Positions 43,306 through 50,857 of a DNA stretch of 64,000 nt are shown in pieces. The notes beneath the pieces are model-generated. The model ran no database searches. It saw only the letters and a list, made by a program, of their open reading frames with translations, and had not been told where the DNA came from. The stretch's first letter is position 1, and each line of letters begins with the position of its first letter. Source of the stretch: Candidatus Dojkabacteria bacterium (GTDB lineage: Bacteria > Patescibacteria > Dojkabacteria > SC72 > JAFGCJ01); the NCBI GenBank assembly GCA_016932785.1, contig JAFGCJ010000002.1, forward strand, positions 1-64,000, read 5' to 3'. Made by a program: the position numbers and the translations under genes.

Positions 43306-43971
43306 ATGACTCCTAAAGACTCAACAGCCAGGTTCAGCAATTTCTCCCTAGAATATGAATATCTAAGCAGTGGTTGTAAATACGTTGCAGGTATGGATGA
43401 AGTTGGACGGGGGTGTCTGGCAGGACCTGTTGTTGCCGCTGTTGCGGTTATTTCAAAAGAGGATCAGTATATTCCAGGAGTTTGGGACAGCAAAACCATG
43501 ACCGCAAAGAGACGGGAGGATGTTTACGATCAGCTTCTGGATACCGTAGATGCCTATGGAATTGGTGAGGCATCCTGTGCTGAAATTGATGAATTAGGAA
43601 TTGGTCCGGCATCGTCTCTTGCTATGCAGCGTGCCTACGATGTTCTTGATATTAAGCCGGATATTGTACTTATCGATGGTGAAAAAGTACAGGCTCCGAA
43701 TTTGCACAGTCGGCATCTTAAGCAGGGTGACCGCAAGCATTTCATTATTTCCGTGTCATCTGTCATAGCTAAGGTCTATCGTGACCGAATGATGATCAAA
43801 CTAAGTAAACAGTATAGTGGTTATGGTTTTGAGAAGAACGTTGGGTACGGGACGAAGGAGCATCGGTTGGCCCTGGAGTCGCAGGGAGTTTGTGAAATAC
43901 ATAGGAAAACGTTTTCCCCCGTGAAGGATATTATTTCTAAGGGGAAATTTTATGAGAAAGGTTCGGGATAG
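43306..43971 (+). CDS. rnhB: Ribonuclease HII
   Basis: 221 residues. Catalytic acidic residues in YVAGMDEVGRGCLAGPVVAA, the AEIDELGIGPASSLAMQRA segment and VLIDGEKV, then KGDRKHFIISVSSVIAKVYRD and GYGFEKNVGYGTKEH. Cleaves RNA in RNA-DNA hybrids and misinserted ribonucleotides. Residues 1-25 ahead of the domain are an extension. Its 3' end overlaps the yraN gene by 20 bases, suggesting coupling. Confidence 0.96.
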   Translation: MTPKDSTARFSNFSLEYEYLSSGCKYVAGMDEVGRGCLAGPVVAAVAVISKEDQYIPGVWDSKTMTAKRREDVYDQLLDTVDAYGIGEASCAEIDELGIGPASSLAMQRAYDVLDIKPDIVLIDGEKVQAPNLHSRHLKQGDRKHFIISVSSVIAKVYRDRMMIKLSKQYSGYGFEKNVGYGTKEHRLALESQGVCEIHRKTFSPVKDIISKGKFYEKGSG

Positions 43972-44359
43972 CAGTTTGTGGGGTGTCGGTCTGCGGCCAG
44001 ATAGGAAAACTCTCGGTAAAATGTCGGAATCGCTTGTCGCTGAAAGACTGGAGGCTAAAGGGTTCAAGGTCGTTGCTCGAAACTATTCCTGCAGATTCGG
44101 AGAAATTGATATTGTAGCAGTAAAGGATGGTGTTATCTGGTTTGTTGAGGTAAGGTCGAGATGGATTGGTGCCGGAGGCAACTTGGCAGTGAAGGCCGTT
44201 GAGACCGTAGGGGCGTTGAAGTTGCAAAGAATATTGAAAACAAGTGATTTTTTTATACAGGAGCGAGGTTTAAGCAATATAGATAGAAATGTTTTAGTTG
44301 TTGAGGTAAACTGGTATAATCGCAGTCGCGTTAGAGTGAGAATGATACCGGTTTACTGA
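43952..44359 (+). CDS. UPF0102 (YraN) family endonuclease-like protein
   Basis: 135 residues. ESLVAERLEAKGFKVVARNYSCRFGEIDIVAVKDGVIWFVEVRSRW carries the YraN/Holliday-junction-resolvase-like GE-x-D-I and VEV-K/R active-site pattern (here VEVRSRW with Arg in place of the usual Lys). The beginning is unusual; an ATG at 43952 adds a short basic segment before MSESLVAERL, which is the family start and could be used instead (about 44021). Commonly sits next to rnhB as here. Confidence 0.9.
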   Translation: MRKVRDSSLWGVGLRPDRKTLGKMSESLVAERLEAKGFKVVARNYSCRFGEIDIVAVKDGVIWFVEVRSRWIGAGGNLAVKAVETVGALKLQRILKTSDFFIQERGLSNIDRNVLVVEVNWYNRSRVRVRMIPVY

Positions 44360-44389
44360 GGTTCTTTTGATTTATTGATGTTTTGATGA

Positions 44390-44465
44390 GGGGCGCTAGC
44401 TCATCCGGTAGAGCAACTGGCTTTTAACCAGTAGGTGCGGGGTTCGAGTCCCCGGCGCCTCACCA
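44390..44465 (+). tRNA. tRNA-Lys (UUU anticodon)
   Basis: Plus-strand cloverleaf: acceptor GGGGCGC/GCGCCTC, D-arm GCTC/GAGC, anticodon stem-loop ACTGG-CTTTTAA-CCAGT with anticodon TTT, T-arm CGGGG-TTCGAGT-CCCCG, discriminator A at 44462 and encoded CCA at 44463-44465, followed at once by TTTTT. Its 3' end is a classic integration site for islands; the next genes are defence-like. Confidence 0.95.
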
Positions 44466-44500
44466 CTTTTTATCGAGTTTTTTGGATTTTTCTGCTGTTA

Positions 44501-45304
44501 ATGTTATCTAAATATGCAATAAATAAGCAAAAGGGGAATATTGGAGAGGCATTTGTACAGTTTTTCTTATCTAGATTTGCGCTTGTTCATAAGGTGGATG
44601 GTGGAAATGATCTTGGTAATGATTTCTTCTGTGAACTATTTTTGGAGGAATATCCTACGAACATACTATTTTATGTACAGGTAAAGCTTTGGTGCTCTGA
44701 GCCTAGGGTTAAAGAATCTACAAAAGATTATTGGAGAAAGGCTCAGATACCTGTGTATTTATTCTGGGTGAAATGTGCAGGTAAAGAATTCGATGATATT
44801 GTTTTGGACGATGCTTTAGATGAAGCTTCATGGGTAGTTAAATATAAAAGAATGACAGCTGAGTTGCACAAAGAAAAGGCTGAAGGATTTGAAGATTTTG
44901 ATTTGTTGAAATTTAAGAGAGATTTAATGATTGATTATGCTAGGTCGATGTTTATACGTGGTTTCACCCCTGTTTTTGATGCGGGAATGTTTTTCACAGA
45001 AAAGGAGAGAAGTAATCTTGACCTGGCTAGATTTCAAAATCCCGCGAGGAGCCTCATAAAGGAAGATCAATACGTAGAGACAGTACTTGATGAAAGCTGG
45101 TCTCATTTTATCTCTGTAGCACATTTGTTACATAGAATGTACAAAGAACTTAAGAAAGAAGAATATTTGAAAGGTGCTGAAGACTGCATTAATCTTGCCG
45201 AAACATTATATGGAATATCTAATGTCACAGATGTTGATCATGTCTTGGCCTATTTATGGAGCGTAAAGAAAGAAATACGTAATTCACGAAATCAGTTAGG
45301 TTAA
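44501..45304 (+). CDS. DUF4365-like PD-(D/E)xK nuclease-fold protein
   Basis: 267 residues, starting at the ATG at 44501; an upstream in-frame ATG at 44435 lies inside the tRNA and is rejected. N-terminal domain: KGNIGEAFVQFFLSRF, GGNDLGNDFFCELF and FYVQVKLW, the G-E, D-x-x-x-D/E and QxK pieces of the DUF4365 restriction-endonuclease-like fold (E16, D37/D41, Q60-x-K62). The C-terminal 150 residues are helical (LLHRMYKELKKEEYLKGAEDC) and unlike known families. Likely a nuclease or DNA-sensing defence component. First gene behind tRNA-Lys. Confidence 0.65.
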   Translation: MLSKYAINKQKGNIGEAFVQFFLSRFALVHKVDGGNDLGNDFFCELFLEEYPTNILFYVQVKLWCSEPRVKESTKDYWRKAQIPVYLFWVKCAGKEFDDIVLDDALDEASWVVKYKRMTAELHKEKAEGFEDFDLLKFKRDLMIDYARSMFIRGFTPVFDAGMFFTEKERSNLDLARFQNPARSLIKEDQYVETVLDESWSHFISVAHLLHRMYKELKKEEYLKGAEDCINLAETLYGISNVTDVDHVLAYLWSVKKEIRNSRNQLG

Positions 45305-45351
45305 AGGGTGCCTAATAAGTATTGATTGTCAATAATTTTCCTTGAAGCCAG

Positions 45352-45492
45352 ATGAGAGAGCAATTCCTCACAGCAATGTTTAAAGCGATAGGCTGGGATA
45401 TCAATAATGAACAAGGTTATGCAGAACAGTATAAAGAGGTTGTTCATGGAGACAAAGAGTTAATCCATATATTCTTTCAAATATTTTCTTAA
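45352..45492 (+). pseudogene. N-terminal remnant of a type IIG-like restriction-modification gene
   Basis: A 46-codon reading frame whose protein reads FLTAMFKAIGWDINNEQGYAEQYKEVVHGD. This closely resembles the N-terminus of Eco57I/type IIG-type methylase-nucleases (L-F-x-A-L-G-W-D-x-x-N-x-x-G-x-A-E-Q-Y-K-E-V-x-H-E-D). The rest of the gene is gone: the frame stops after entering the end of the convergent DUF2075 gene (which begins at 45460). It marks the scar where an R-M gene was replaced. Confidence 0.55.
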
Positions 45493-47031
45493 CCTCTTAT
45501 CCACAACATACACATAAGTTCCACGAATGCCCCGTGTAAGCAATGTTTTGTAAATATTTTTAATGTAGCTTTCAAGCTCGTTCGGATCAGAAATAGCTCT
45601 TTTACCATTAAAATCAAGATATTTACTTTTGTCTATAACAATACTCTTTTTATCCTTGTCATATGAGATTTCCGGCCCAATAATAACTCCAGCATAGTTA
45701 AGGTCATACCCCTGAATTGTATGGATGCAACCAACCTCATTTACGGCATTCTCTGAGTTGACCCAATCCTTTGTAACGCTGTTCCATCTTAACTTAACGT
45801 CGTCAATTTCTATATCGTAATCAATAGACTCATCTTTTTTGGTTTTCCATTCCCATGAGTACCCAGCTAATAGTCTTGAAAGTCCGATATTCTTGTCTTG
45901 TTCTTTTATGGCATCAACTAGTTCTCTTATATCGCCGAATAGCTTAAGTTCATATTCGTCGAATTTGACCTTCTCTTTCTGCTCGACATTGAGTATTCGT
46001 CTTATATATTCGATATAGTCCTGTCCGCCCCTCACTCTCATTTGGGAAATCAACGCGTATTCTTTCATCTTGTACTTTCTTATATGGTGCTCCCTTATAT
46101 CTGCTGGCTTAATGCTCTGATTTTTGTCGTAGAAAAGAACTTGATGTTTGGAGGAGTTAATAATCCAGTCTAGCTCAGTCCCCTCTTCTTTTTTGAGGCC
46201 TAAGGTTTTGTTTATCCTATCGAAGTCTCTGTAGTTAGTTAGGTTTACTCTTCTTTGTAATCTGTGCGCTTCATCAACAATTAATATGTCGTAATCGAAT
46301 TTGATGACGTCGTTTGGTCCTATGACCATACCCGGATTTAATCCTTTTACTGATTTGAAGACTTTTTTTAGTGTTTTCCTTAGGGAAGTCATAGGAATTA
46401 CCAAACCAATCCTGAGGTCTTGTGCCCAATCCTGTTCATATAGATATTTCATTAAGTATACCGCCACTATTGTCTTTCCGGTTCCTGGCTCTCCTGAAAC
46501 AATACTGGTTTGGTGGCTGTCTTTTTTAATACTTTCCGTTATCTCCTGAACAACATTAAGCTGGTCTTCGCTAAGGCTTTTATAGGGAGAATATTTAAAC
46601 AAGTCACTATTTTCTATCTGAACAAGAGCTTGATTAGCCAGTTCTCTCTTTAGTAGTTCTTTCCATATAACTTCAAATTTTGCTTGATAACGTTCTCGGT
46701 CATAGTAGTCCGATTCTTTAACACCTGAATTACCGTTCTGGAGTAGATATTTGCCATCGCCGGACATGTATTTTATTAAGGAAGATTCAATGTCTAGAGT
46801 AGCCGATTTATTGTACTCGTCATCAGCAATTACATGTAAATTCTTCAGCCTTGCTCTTTCAGGATTTTCTATTTGTTGTTTTGCCCTATTATAAGCACTT
46901 ACTGATTCTCCAACATATGCTTCTCTTCCATCTTCGATTATGTATACAATCGGCCAATTTAAGCCAAATCTGTAATCCTTAATTTTCTGGATTGTGCTTG
47001 GAGTAAAACTGTATTTGGTTATCTCATACAT
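45460..47031 (-). CDS. GIY-YIG nuclease fused to DUF2075 P-loop ATPase
   Basis: 523 residues. N-terminal GIY-YIG module: IVYIIEDGREAYVGESVSAYNRAKQQ (V-Y-I for GIY, Y-V-G for YIG, then the Arg on the helix). From about residue 150 a DUF2075/Schlafen-type helicase domain: YKSLSEDQLNVVQEI (Q-motif like), Walker A SGEPGTGKTIVAV, Walker B ILIVDEAHRL, and motif VGCIHTIQGYDLNYAGVIIGPE near the end. The two together suggest a DNA- or RNA-cleaving motor, typical of defence loci. Downstream partner in transcription order of the MazG-like gene (17 bases). Confidence 0.85.
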   Translation of the reverse strand: MYEITKYSFTPSTIQKIKDYRFGLNWPIVYIIEDGREAYVGESVSAYNRAKQQIENPERARLKNLHVIADDEYNKSATLDIESSLIKYMSGDGKYLLQNGNSGVKESDYYDRERYQAKFEVIWKELLKRELANQALVQIENSDLFKYSPYKSLSEDQLNVVQEITESIKKDSHQTSIVSGEPGTGKTIVAVYLMKYLYEQDWAQDLRIGLVIPMTSLRKTLKKVFKSVKGLNPGMVIGPNDVIKFDYDILIVDEAHRLQRRVNLTNYRDFDRINKTLGLKKEEGTELDWIINSSKHQVLFYDKNQSIKPADIREHHIRKYKMKEYALISQMRVRGGQDYIEYIRRILNVEQKEKVKFDEYELKLFGDIRELVDAIKEQDKNIGLSRLLAGYSWEWKTKKDESIDYDIEIDDVKLRWNSVTKDWVNSENAVNEVGCIHTIQGYDLNYAGVIIGPEISYDKDKKSIVIDKSKYLDFNGKRAISDPNELESYIKNIYKTLLTRGIRGTYVYVVDKRLRKYLKEYMD

Positions 47032-47048
47032 AATTTTCGATCAGTTTT

Positions 47049-47366
47049 TTAGAGTTTTGTATATTTTTTGCTTGTTCCCTTAGCCTTCTCTACCGGGTAT
47101 TTTTTGCTGTTTTGTTCGATTTTTTTTTGAACGATTTCGTCAATGTTAACATCGAGTGTTTCTGCTAGCAGTGCGATATATATTAATATGTCGGCTAATT
47201 CCTCGATCACTTCTTTCTTGTCATACTTGGAGGTCCATTGAAAGCATTCTAGTAATTCTCCTGCCTCTATTGATATTGATTTGGCAAGATTTTCTTCTGA
47301 ATGGAACTGTTTCCAATCTCTATCATCTCTAAATTTAATGAGTTTCTCTATGATTTCTCTTTTCAT
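47049..47366 (-). CDS. MazG-like nucleotide pyrophosphohydrolase
   Basis: About 105 residues from the ATG at 47366 (KREIIEKLIKFRDDRDWKQFHSEENLAKSISIEAGELLECFQW); an ATG at 47405 would add 13 residues not seen in the family. The all-helical NTP-PPase motif is EAGELLECF followed by EELADILIYI (ExxE and ExxD for Mg). Relatives hydrolyse dCTP or other (d)NTPs. Pairing with GIY-YIG/DUF2075 genes is recurrent in genomes; depletion of nucleotides plus nucleic-acid cleavage would make an abortive defence (inference). First gene of the minus-strand pair. Confidence 0.88.
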   Translation of the reverse strand: MKREIIEKLIKFRDDRDWKQFHSEENLAKSISIEAGELLECFQWTSKYDKKEVIEELADILIYIALLAETLDVNIDEIVQKKIEQNSKKYPVEKAKGTSKKYTKL

Positions 47367-47513
47367 TAAAATTTCATTAAGAATTGTTTTTTTTAATTCT
47401 AGCATAATGTGTGGGTTTACTAAACAAAGGAGATACAGTAATGAAGGTCTATCAGTTGTAATAGGTTAGCAAATATTCTCTCAACATGGTTCGATTTCTT
47501 TCCCCAGTTCCTA

Positions 47514-47552
47514 CCCCTACCCCATCCCCACCCTCACCTCCGCTCCCCGCCC
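47514..47552 (-). other. Putative G-quadruplex tract
   Basis: On the minus strand four G-runs of 3-4 (47514-47533, loops TA, AT, T) meet the canonical G3+N1-7 rule, and two more runs (GGGG, GGG) follow to 47552. The plus strand is a C-rich tract in a genome that is otherwise AT-rich. It lies between the divergent MazG-like gene and the membrane protein at 47607. Confidence 0.6.
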
Positions 47553-47606
47553 AAATATTTTTCTATGCTACAATGAAGTTGTACTAACCTAATCGCTTCA
47601 CCCACC

Positions 47607-47921
47607 ATGAACAAAATCACTCTCGGTATTATCTGCGGACTAGCCTTTGGAATTCTCGATGTTCTCATAATGATCCCTATGCCTGAAAAAGATAAACGTA
47701 AAAAGACTGAAGCCATGATTGGAGCTTTCCTCGAGCGATTCATGGTCGGATTGATAATTCCGAATTTAAATCTCGGAACCGGATACGTAGTTACTGGTAT
47801 CATTGTTGGACTTGGGCTTAGTGTCCCTACTGCGGTTATTACTCGGGCTTATGCCCCTATCATCGGGATCGGCGTTGTTGGCGGTTTGATTATTGGGCTA
47901 ATTTCTAATGCTGTAATATAA
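47607..47921 (+). CDS. Small multi-pass membrane protein
   Basis: 104 residues with about three or four hydrophobic helices: LGIICGLAFGILDVLIMIPMP, then a Lys-rich loop, FLERFMVGLIIPNLN, YVVTGIIVGLGLSVPTAVIT and a Gly/Ile-rich terminal helix. No signature family is recognised; the pattern resembles small permease-like or holin-like proteins. Reads from a -10-like TACAAT at 47569-47574, about 33 bases ahead, right after the G-rich tract. Followed by a small hypothetical gene 13 bases later. Confidence 0.6.
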   Translation: MNKITLGIICGLAFGILDVLIMIPMPEKDKRKKTEAMIGAFLERFMVGLIIPNLNLGTGYVVTGIIVGLGLSVPTAVITRAYAPIIGIGVVGGLIIGLISNAVI

Positions 47922-47933
47922 CACGGTAATATA

Positions 47934-48191
47934 ATGCGGCAATATTCAAAGTTTACAGACAACAAGGATCCTGTAGTCGCTGTACTCCTTGATCGACTGT
48001 TTCAGGTTCTTGATGAAATCACGGGCGGTGAATATGAAGTGGAAGGTAAAAAACCTATCTCACTTATTGATGGAAAAGCTCTGGTGGATCGGACTCTAAA
48101 TCATTTCTCGGAGATTGATACGAAGTATCAAAAGATAATTGGGGTTAAGGAGAAACAAGTAGCCATTGGTGACAAATTTGAATTTGTATAG
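47934..48191 (+). CDS. Small hypothetical protein
   Basis: 85 residues, soluble, mixed alpha/beta: VVAVLLDRLFQVLDEITGGEYEV, then SLIDGKALVDRTLNHFSEIDTKYQ. No family recognised. Likely co-transcribed with the preceding membrane protein (13-base gap) and the methyltransferase that follows. The GG-x-Y-E and D-G-K motifs do not define an active site. Confidence 0.5.
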   Translation: MRQYSKFTDNKDPVVAVLLDRLFQVLDEITGGEYEVEGKKPISLIDGKALVDRTLNHFSEIDTKYQKIIGVKEKQVAIGDKFEFV

Positions 48192-48217
48192 TACTCTAAT
48201 TTAGTAGTATATAGATA

Positions 48218-48952
48218 GTGCAAAAATCTTACAAAAACCTAGCAAAATACTACGATCTCTGCTTTCAGCAAAAAGATTACCAGAAGGAGGTAGATTTCAT
48301 ATTGGAACTTGTTGATAAATATGGCATCAATAAAGAATCAATCCTAGATGTTGGTTGTGGGACCGGGACACATCTTTGCCTTCTGAAAAACCATTTTGAC
48401 AATCTCTATGGCGTCGATTTAAACAAGGAAATTCTTGAAATCGCAAAAACCAAGGTTCCTGGCGCTCATTTTCTCAATGCAGGAATGTCCGACTTTAAGA
48501 TTAAAGAGAAGTTTGATGTCATTACCTCTTTATATTCAGTTTTTAACTACAATAAAGATGTGGATTCTGCCACTAAGACGCTGCAGAATTTCCATAAGCA
48601 CTTACAGGAAAAAGGAGTTGTAATAATTGCTCTGTATAACGAAAGAACTACTGATAAGAAAATTTCCCTTCATGTGGGTAAAGATGACGATACAAAAGTG
48701 GCAAAGATAGATCAGTTCAGGTATATACCTAAGGACAAAACTGTGAAATCCGAACATTTAGTTCTGATTAAAGACAATGAAGAGATAGATTTTGAAGTTG
48801 AGGATGATGATATTTATAGGATTTTTGATTTTGATGAAATAGAGAGTATGGTAAAGGAGTCAGGATTTTCGAATAGCGAGATATATGATAGGTTTTCGTT
48901 CGATAAAGCGGCAAATAAGTCTAAATTTCCTGTGTTGGTGTTAAGGAGGTGA
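48218..48952 (+). CDS. Class I SAM-dependent methyltransferase
   Basis: 244 residues from a GTG at 48218 that is preceded within a few bases by TATATAG. Rossmann motif I ILDVGCGTGTHL, motif II LYGVDLNKEIL, motif III AGMSDFKIKEKFDVITSLYSVFNY and post-motif VVIIALYN, then a C-terminal beta segment (RFSFDKAANKSKFPVLVLRR). Belongs to the ubiquinone/biotin-type small-molecule methyltransferase shape; substrate unknown. The next 300 bases hold no gene, only a duplicated remnant and regulatory structure. Confidence 0.88.
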   Translation: MQKSYKNLAKYYDLCFQQKDYQKEVDFILELVDKYGINKESILDVGCGTGTHLCLLKNHFDNLYGVDLNKEILEIAKTKVPGAHFLNAGMSDFKIKEKFDVITSLYSVFNYNKDVDSATKTLQNFHKHLQEKGVVIIALYNERTTDKKISLHVGKDDDTKVAKIDQFRYIPKDKTVKSEHLVLIKDNEEIDFEVEDDDIYRIFDFDEIESMVKESGFSNSEIYDRFSFDKAANKSKFPVLVLRR

Positions 48953-48969
48953 GTATGCACATAACTCAT

Positions 48970-49101
48970 CCCTCTCAAGATGTGTAATATCAAGGGCTTG
49001 GTTACAGAGGGCCCGTGCCTTTTGAGCAGTTATCCCTTTAAGTAGTTGTGAATATGGTAGTTGAAGATCAGCTATAGGTGACGTGAATTAATTATATCAT
49101 A
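48970..49101 (-). pseudogene. Degenerate duplicate of the 5' end of the gene at 50858-51679
   Basis: About 115 of 130 bases match the first ~45 codons and upstream sequence of the gene at 50858-51679 in the same minus orientation. The original ATG is ACG here, and the translated remnant reads SPIADLQLPYSQLLKGITAQKARALCNQALDIT before it diverges. Longest shared block is about 30 bases including GTAGTTGAAGATCAGCTATA. No further part of the gene follows. Confidence 0.75.
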
Positions 49102-49163
49102 TGTAGCGAGTACATATTATAGGATAACAAAGTCTTTTGCTGATGGAAGTTCCTCTTTTGTGG

Positions 49164-49169
49164 TATAAT
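49164..49169 (+). promoter_or_regulatory. -10 box of the DEAD-box helicase gene
   Basis: TATAAT in TGGTATAATG, about 130 bases before the GTG start; implies a ~125-nt leader, in contrast with the leaderless genes elsewhere. Confidence 0.5.
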
Positions 49170-49231
49170 GCACCAGTTCGAAACAAAGTAGGACTTTTGT
49201 GAATTTGTTTGTCTCCCCTTCAGAGTAAATC

Positions 49232-49280
49232 TTAATTCCCAGGTAACTATTTTGGCATGACCGGAATTACCGGGAATTAA
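49232..49280 (+). promoter_or_regulatory. Leader stem-loop upstream of the DEAD-box helicase gene
   Basis: TTAATTCCC-A-GGTAA (49232-49246) pairs with TTACC-GGGAATTAA (49267-49280), a 14-bp stem with one bulged A and a 20-nt loop, ending 18 bases before the start. Cold-shock DEAD-box genes often carry structured leaders; thermosensor or autoregulatory roles fit. Confidence 0.55.
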
Positions 49281-49298
49281 ATTCTACATAATAATACA

Positions 49299-50495
49299 GT
49301 GAGTAAATACAATTATAACCACAGAAATCGTGGATACAATGACTATGCAAAGCGAAACGGAAGACGTCGTGGGGGGCGTAATAGCTTTCATGGGAGTAAG
49401 ATTGATCCCAAAAAATATGTCTCAAGTGCTGAGGCTGGACCATCGTGCTCTATTTATCAGGATGACTGCAAATTTGAAGATTTCAACGTTGCTTCGGTGA
49501 TCCAGTCGAATATCAGAGCTAAGAATTTCAGCCAACCGACAAAGATACAAGCCCAGGCAATTCCATATGTACTTTCCGGTAAGGATATTTTGGGATTAGC
49601 GGGAACTGGATCTGGTAAAACTGCGGCTTTTCTCGTTCCGATGATTGATAAGGCTCTCAAAGATCGTGGTCAGAAGATCTTGATTGTCACTCCAACAAGA
49701 GAGCTTGCCGCCCAGATTAGAGATGAATTTGTTACTTTCTCAAAAGGAACGAATCTCAGGTCGGCCGTTGTTATCGGAGGTGCAAGTATGGGGAAACAAA
49801 TTTCGGTATTGAAGCAAAACCCTCAGTTTGTTATTGCTACTCCTGGAAGATTGAAAGATCTTTCTCAAAGGGGGGTGATTCATTTTGATGTATTTAACAA
49901 TATTGTACTTGATGAGGTGGATAGGATGCTCGATATGGGTTTTGTCCATGAGATAAAGCAAGTTATTTCAAAATTGAGCCAAAACAAGCAGTCGATGTTT
50001 TTTTCAGCTACTATGAATCCTAAGATCGAGGAAATTGCCAGATCGTTACTTAGGGATCCTGTGAAAATTCAGGTTGAGAGGCTTTCTTTAAAGAGAAACG
50101 TGGAACAGAATGTCGTTAAAGTTAGACCAGAAGAGAAAATTGAGAAGCTCCATGATCTGCTGAATGGCGAAGATTTTCACAAAGTTCTGATCTTTTCGAG
50201 GACTAAATATGGCTCTGATAAACTTTCAAAGACGCTTTTAAAAAGAGGCTTTTGTGTAGATTCGATACATGGTGGCAAAACACAGTCAAGAAGAGAAAGA
50301 GTAATACGTAAGTTTCGTCAGGATGAGATTAAGATTCTCGTTGCAACAGATGTTGCTGCAAGAGGATTGGATATTGACGATATTACCCATGTTATAAACT
50401 ACGACGAGCCGAATTGTTATGATGACTATATTCACAGGATCGGCCGTACTGGCAGAGCCGGGAAAAAAGGTAACGCGCTCACATTTGTTGGGTAG
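49299..50495 (+). CDS. DEAD-box RNA helicase
   Basis: 398 residues starting at GTG 49299. Basic Arg/Gly/Asn-rich N-terminus, then Q-motif (FSQPTKIQAQAIPYVLSGKD), motif I GTGSGKTAAF, Ia TPTRELAAQ, II DEVD (a DEAD variant with Val), III SAT, V ATDVAARGLDIDD and VI HRIGRTGRAGK. Ends right after motif VI without the usual basic tail. Unwinds structured RNA, e.g. in ribosome assembly or cold. Leader carries a long stem-loop. Confidence 0.95.
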   Translation: MSKYNYNHRNRGYNDYAKRNGRRRGGRNSFHGSKIDPKKYVSSAEAGPSCSIYQDDCKFEDFNVASVIQSNIRAKNFSQPTKIQAQAIPYVLSGKDILGLAGTGSGKTAAFLVPMIDKALKDRGQKILIVTPTRELAAQIRDEFVTFSKGTNLRSAVVIGGASMGKQISVLKQNPQFVIATPGRLKDLSQRGVIHFDVFNNIVLDEVDRMLDMGFVHEIKQVISKLSQNKQSMFFSATMNPKIEEIARSLLRDPVKIQVERLSLKRNVEQNVVKVRPEEKIEKLHDLLNGEDFHKVLIFSRTKYGSDKLSKTLLKRGFCVDSIHGGKTQSRRERVIRKFRQDEIKILVATDVAARGLDIDDITHVINYDEPNCYDDYIHRIGRTGRAGKKGNALTFVG

Positions 50496-50619
50496 ATTAA
50501 TTGCTTGTATTTCCTATGTTGTTAAACCTTCTTGCAATAACCTCGAGATCATCGATGAGATAGATAACGGTGTTAGAGCCCGTTTTCCGGCGGGTCACCA
50601 TTTCTCTACTTAGTGAAAT

Positions 50620-50844
50620 TTGCTCAAAGAAGTAATTACTTATAGGGTATTTACAGCTCAAAGAGAGTCGAGAGAGACAATCAATACTGTAATTTTATTA
50701 GAGAACGGTCAATTAGTAGAAGACAGATCATCAGTAAAAATGAATCCTGGTTTTCGTGATGAACGAATTGTCGGTGGAGCAGATGATGCCGTTGATTTCA
50801 CAGAACGAATGGTTGAAAAACTAAAATCGATTGGTGCTGCTTAA
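50620..50844 (+). CDS. Small hypothetical protein
   Basis: 74 residues from a TTG at 50620 (LKEVITYRVFTAQRESRETINTVILLENG). It has a beta-rich first half and a C-terminal helix with DDAVDFTERMVEKLKSIG. No family recognised. Follows the helicase gene after 125 bases; a 34-codon open frame on the opposite strand (50497-50601) fills part of that gap and cannot be judged. Confidence 0.45.
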   Translation: MLKEVITYRVFTAQRESRETINTVILLENGQLVEDRSSVKMNPGFRDERIVGGADDAVDFTERMVEKLKSIGAA

Positions 50845-50857
50845 TACTTTCCGGGAT

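Noticed and set aside
44435..44500. In-frame ATG that would start the DUF4365-like gene within the tRNA-Lys gene
   Set aside because: It overlaps the tRNA anticodon and T-arm; the ATG at 44501 gives the family-like N-terminus without overlap.
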